Below, in pieces: positions 4,450 to 5,134 of a DNA stretch of 5,134 nt. The translations under genes and the position numbers were made by a program. This stretch comes from an uncultured Nocardiopsis sp. (GTDB lineage: Bacteria; Actinomycetota; Actinomycetes; Streptosporangiales; Streptosporangiaceae). The notes beneath the pieces are model-generated. The model did no database searches, had not been told where the DNA came from, and saw only the letters and a list, made by a program, of their open reading frames with translations. Within the stretch, counting starts at the first letter, position 1. Each line of letters opens with the position of its first letter. The DNA lies in assembly GCA_937957845.1 (NCBI GenBank), contig CALGOD010000286.1, positions 1 to 5,134 of the forward strand. The letters are read 5' to 3'.

Positions 4450-5134
4450 TCAGCGCGCTCCGGTCAACCAGGCGGTCATGCGCTCCTCCGCCTCATGGAT
4501 CTTGGCGATCTCGGCGTACTCGTCCTTGGTGTGCGCGAGCAGCGGGTCGCCGGGGCCGTAGTTGACCGCGGGGACCCCCAGTTCGGAGAAGCGGGACACG
4601 TCGGTCCATCCGAGCTTGGCGCGGGCCTCGCCCTTTCCCACAGCCGTGACGAACGCGGCGGCCGACGGGTCGTCCAGCCCTGGACGGGCGGGGGCGGCGG
4701 CGTCCACCACCTCCACCTCGAAGCCGGCGAAGACCTCGCGCAGGTGCGCCTCGGCCTCGGCGATCGACCGGTCGGGGGCGAACCGGTAGTTGACCTTGAC
4801 CACGCACTCGTCGGGGATGACGTTGCCCGCGACGCCGCCTTCGATGAACACCGCGTTGAGCCCCTCGTGGAAGCGCAGTCCCTCCACCTCGGGCTCTCGC
4901 GGGGTGTAGGAGCGCAGGACGTCCAGGACGGCCCCGGCGCCGTGGATGGCGTTCTCCCCCATCCACGAGCGGGCGCTGTGGGCGCGCTTGCCCCGTGTGG
5001 TGACCTCCACGCGCATGGTGCCCTGGCAGCCGCCCTCGATGACGCCGTCCGTGGGCTCCATTGGGATCGCGAAGTCCCCGGCGAGCCGCTCGGGATGGGG
5101 GCGGGAGGGGGGTAGGGGGGCGTTGCGGGGGGGG
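4450..5134 (-). CDS. dapE: Succinyl-diaminopimelate desuccinylase, partial (N-terminus off the window)
   Basis: C-terminal part (about 227 of a usual ~355 residues) of an M20-family zinc hydrolase that cleaves N-succinyl-LL-diaminopimelate to LL-diaminopimelate and succinate, in lysine and peptidoglycan precursor synthesis. The reading frame runs past the ATG at 5061, which is internal: GDFAIPMEPTDG crosses it. Seen in order: EPTDGVIEGGCQGT, with E at visible residue 26 the expected metal ligand; the dimerisation-domain motif RGKRAHSARSW (H52), the family's conserved His; GGVAGNVIPDEC (99-109); TDVSRF (177-182); and LLAHTKDE (199-205), with H201 the expected final zinc ligand. The first ligands and the catalytic Glu lie outside the window. 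The first ~14 visible codons (5092-5133) read PPRNAPLPPSRPHP, poorly matching the expected RNGLGR-type sequence, and fall in an abnormally G-rich tail of the plus strand; I regard them as unreliable. A strong hairpin follows the stop. ArgE-like or other M20 peptidases are less likely given the EPTDG and GNVIPDEC motifs. Confidence 0.93.
   Translation of the reverse strand, partial: PPRNAPLPPSRPHPERLAGDFAIPMEPTDGVIEGGCQGTMRVEVTTRGKRAHSARSWMGENAIHGAGAVLDVLRSYTPREPEVEGLRFHEGLNAVFIEGGVAGNVIPDECVVKVNYRFAPDRSIAEAEAHLREVFAGFEVEVVDAAAPARPGLDDPSAAAFVTAVGKGEARAKLGWTDVSRFSELGVPAVNYGPGDPLLAHTKDEYAEIAKIHEAEERMTAWLTGAR

Noticed and set aside
4303..5115. Plus-strand open frame opposite dapE
   Set aside because: Antisense shadow of dapE, whose minus-strand frame carries EPTDG, GNVIPDEC and AHTKDE motifs.
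5097..5128. G-quadruplex-forming sequence at the right edge
   Set aside because: The G-runs fit a quadruplex pattern, but they fall inside dapE where conserved residues are expected; base-call error is the simpler explanation.

Overview
The window is GC-rich DNA with codon use typical of a high-GC actinobacterium. Protein features (the dapE/LOG/DivIVA-like/DUF3117 set, and the DUF3117 start MAAMKPRTSDGP) point to Actinomycetota. A Nocardiopsis- or Streptosporangiales-like source is my inference from recalled sequence style, not from a search. All six genes I can support lie on the minus strand, so they are transcribed from high to low coordinates.

Reading in the direction of transcription: (1) the C-terminal two thirds of dapE (lysine/meso-diaminopimelate synthesis) enters from the right edge; (2) a 261-aa LOG-family (TIGR00730) protein; (3) a small membrane-anchored protein with a DivIVA-like segment; (4) a 197-aa single-pass membrane protein with an extracytoplasmic beta-rich domain resembling one I know from actinobacterial Ser/Thr kinases; (5) a 388-bp intergenic region with an AT-rich patch and a candidate promoter; (6) a 55-aa DUF3117 protein; (7) an M17 leucyl aminopeptidase, complete to its stop codon 3 bases from the left edge.

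No RNA gene, mobile element, CRISPR array or phage signature was found. The dapE - LOG - DivIVA-like - DUF3117 order resembles the Rv1202-Rv1211 region of Mycobacterium tuberculosis with several genes missing and one membrane gene added, so this is mostly ordinary chromosomal core sequence. The genes do not form one pathway. DapE supplies the cell-wall/lysine precursor, the DivIVA-like protein may sit at sites of envelope growth, LOG cleaves nucleoside monophosphates to free bases, and PepA trims peptides.

The most notable non-coding signal is a GC-rich hairpin without a U-tract 6-20 nt after each of the five stop codons whose downstream side is visible. Two of these have perfect 12-bp stems. 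They suggest mostly separate transcription units rather than one operon. Short palindromes also sit at three candidate control regions (pepA leader, DUF3117 promoter, membrane-gene promoter). The last ~40 bases on the right are abnormally G-rich and appear to corrupt the dapE reading, most likely contig-end sequencing error. I see no convincing evidence for a previously undescribed multi-gene system.
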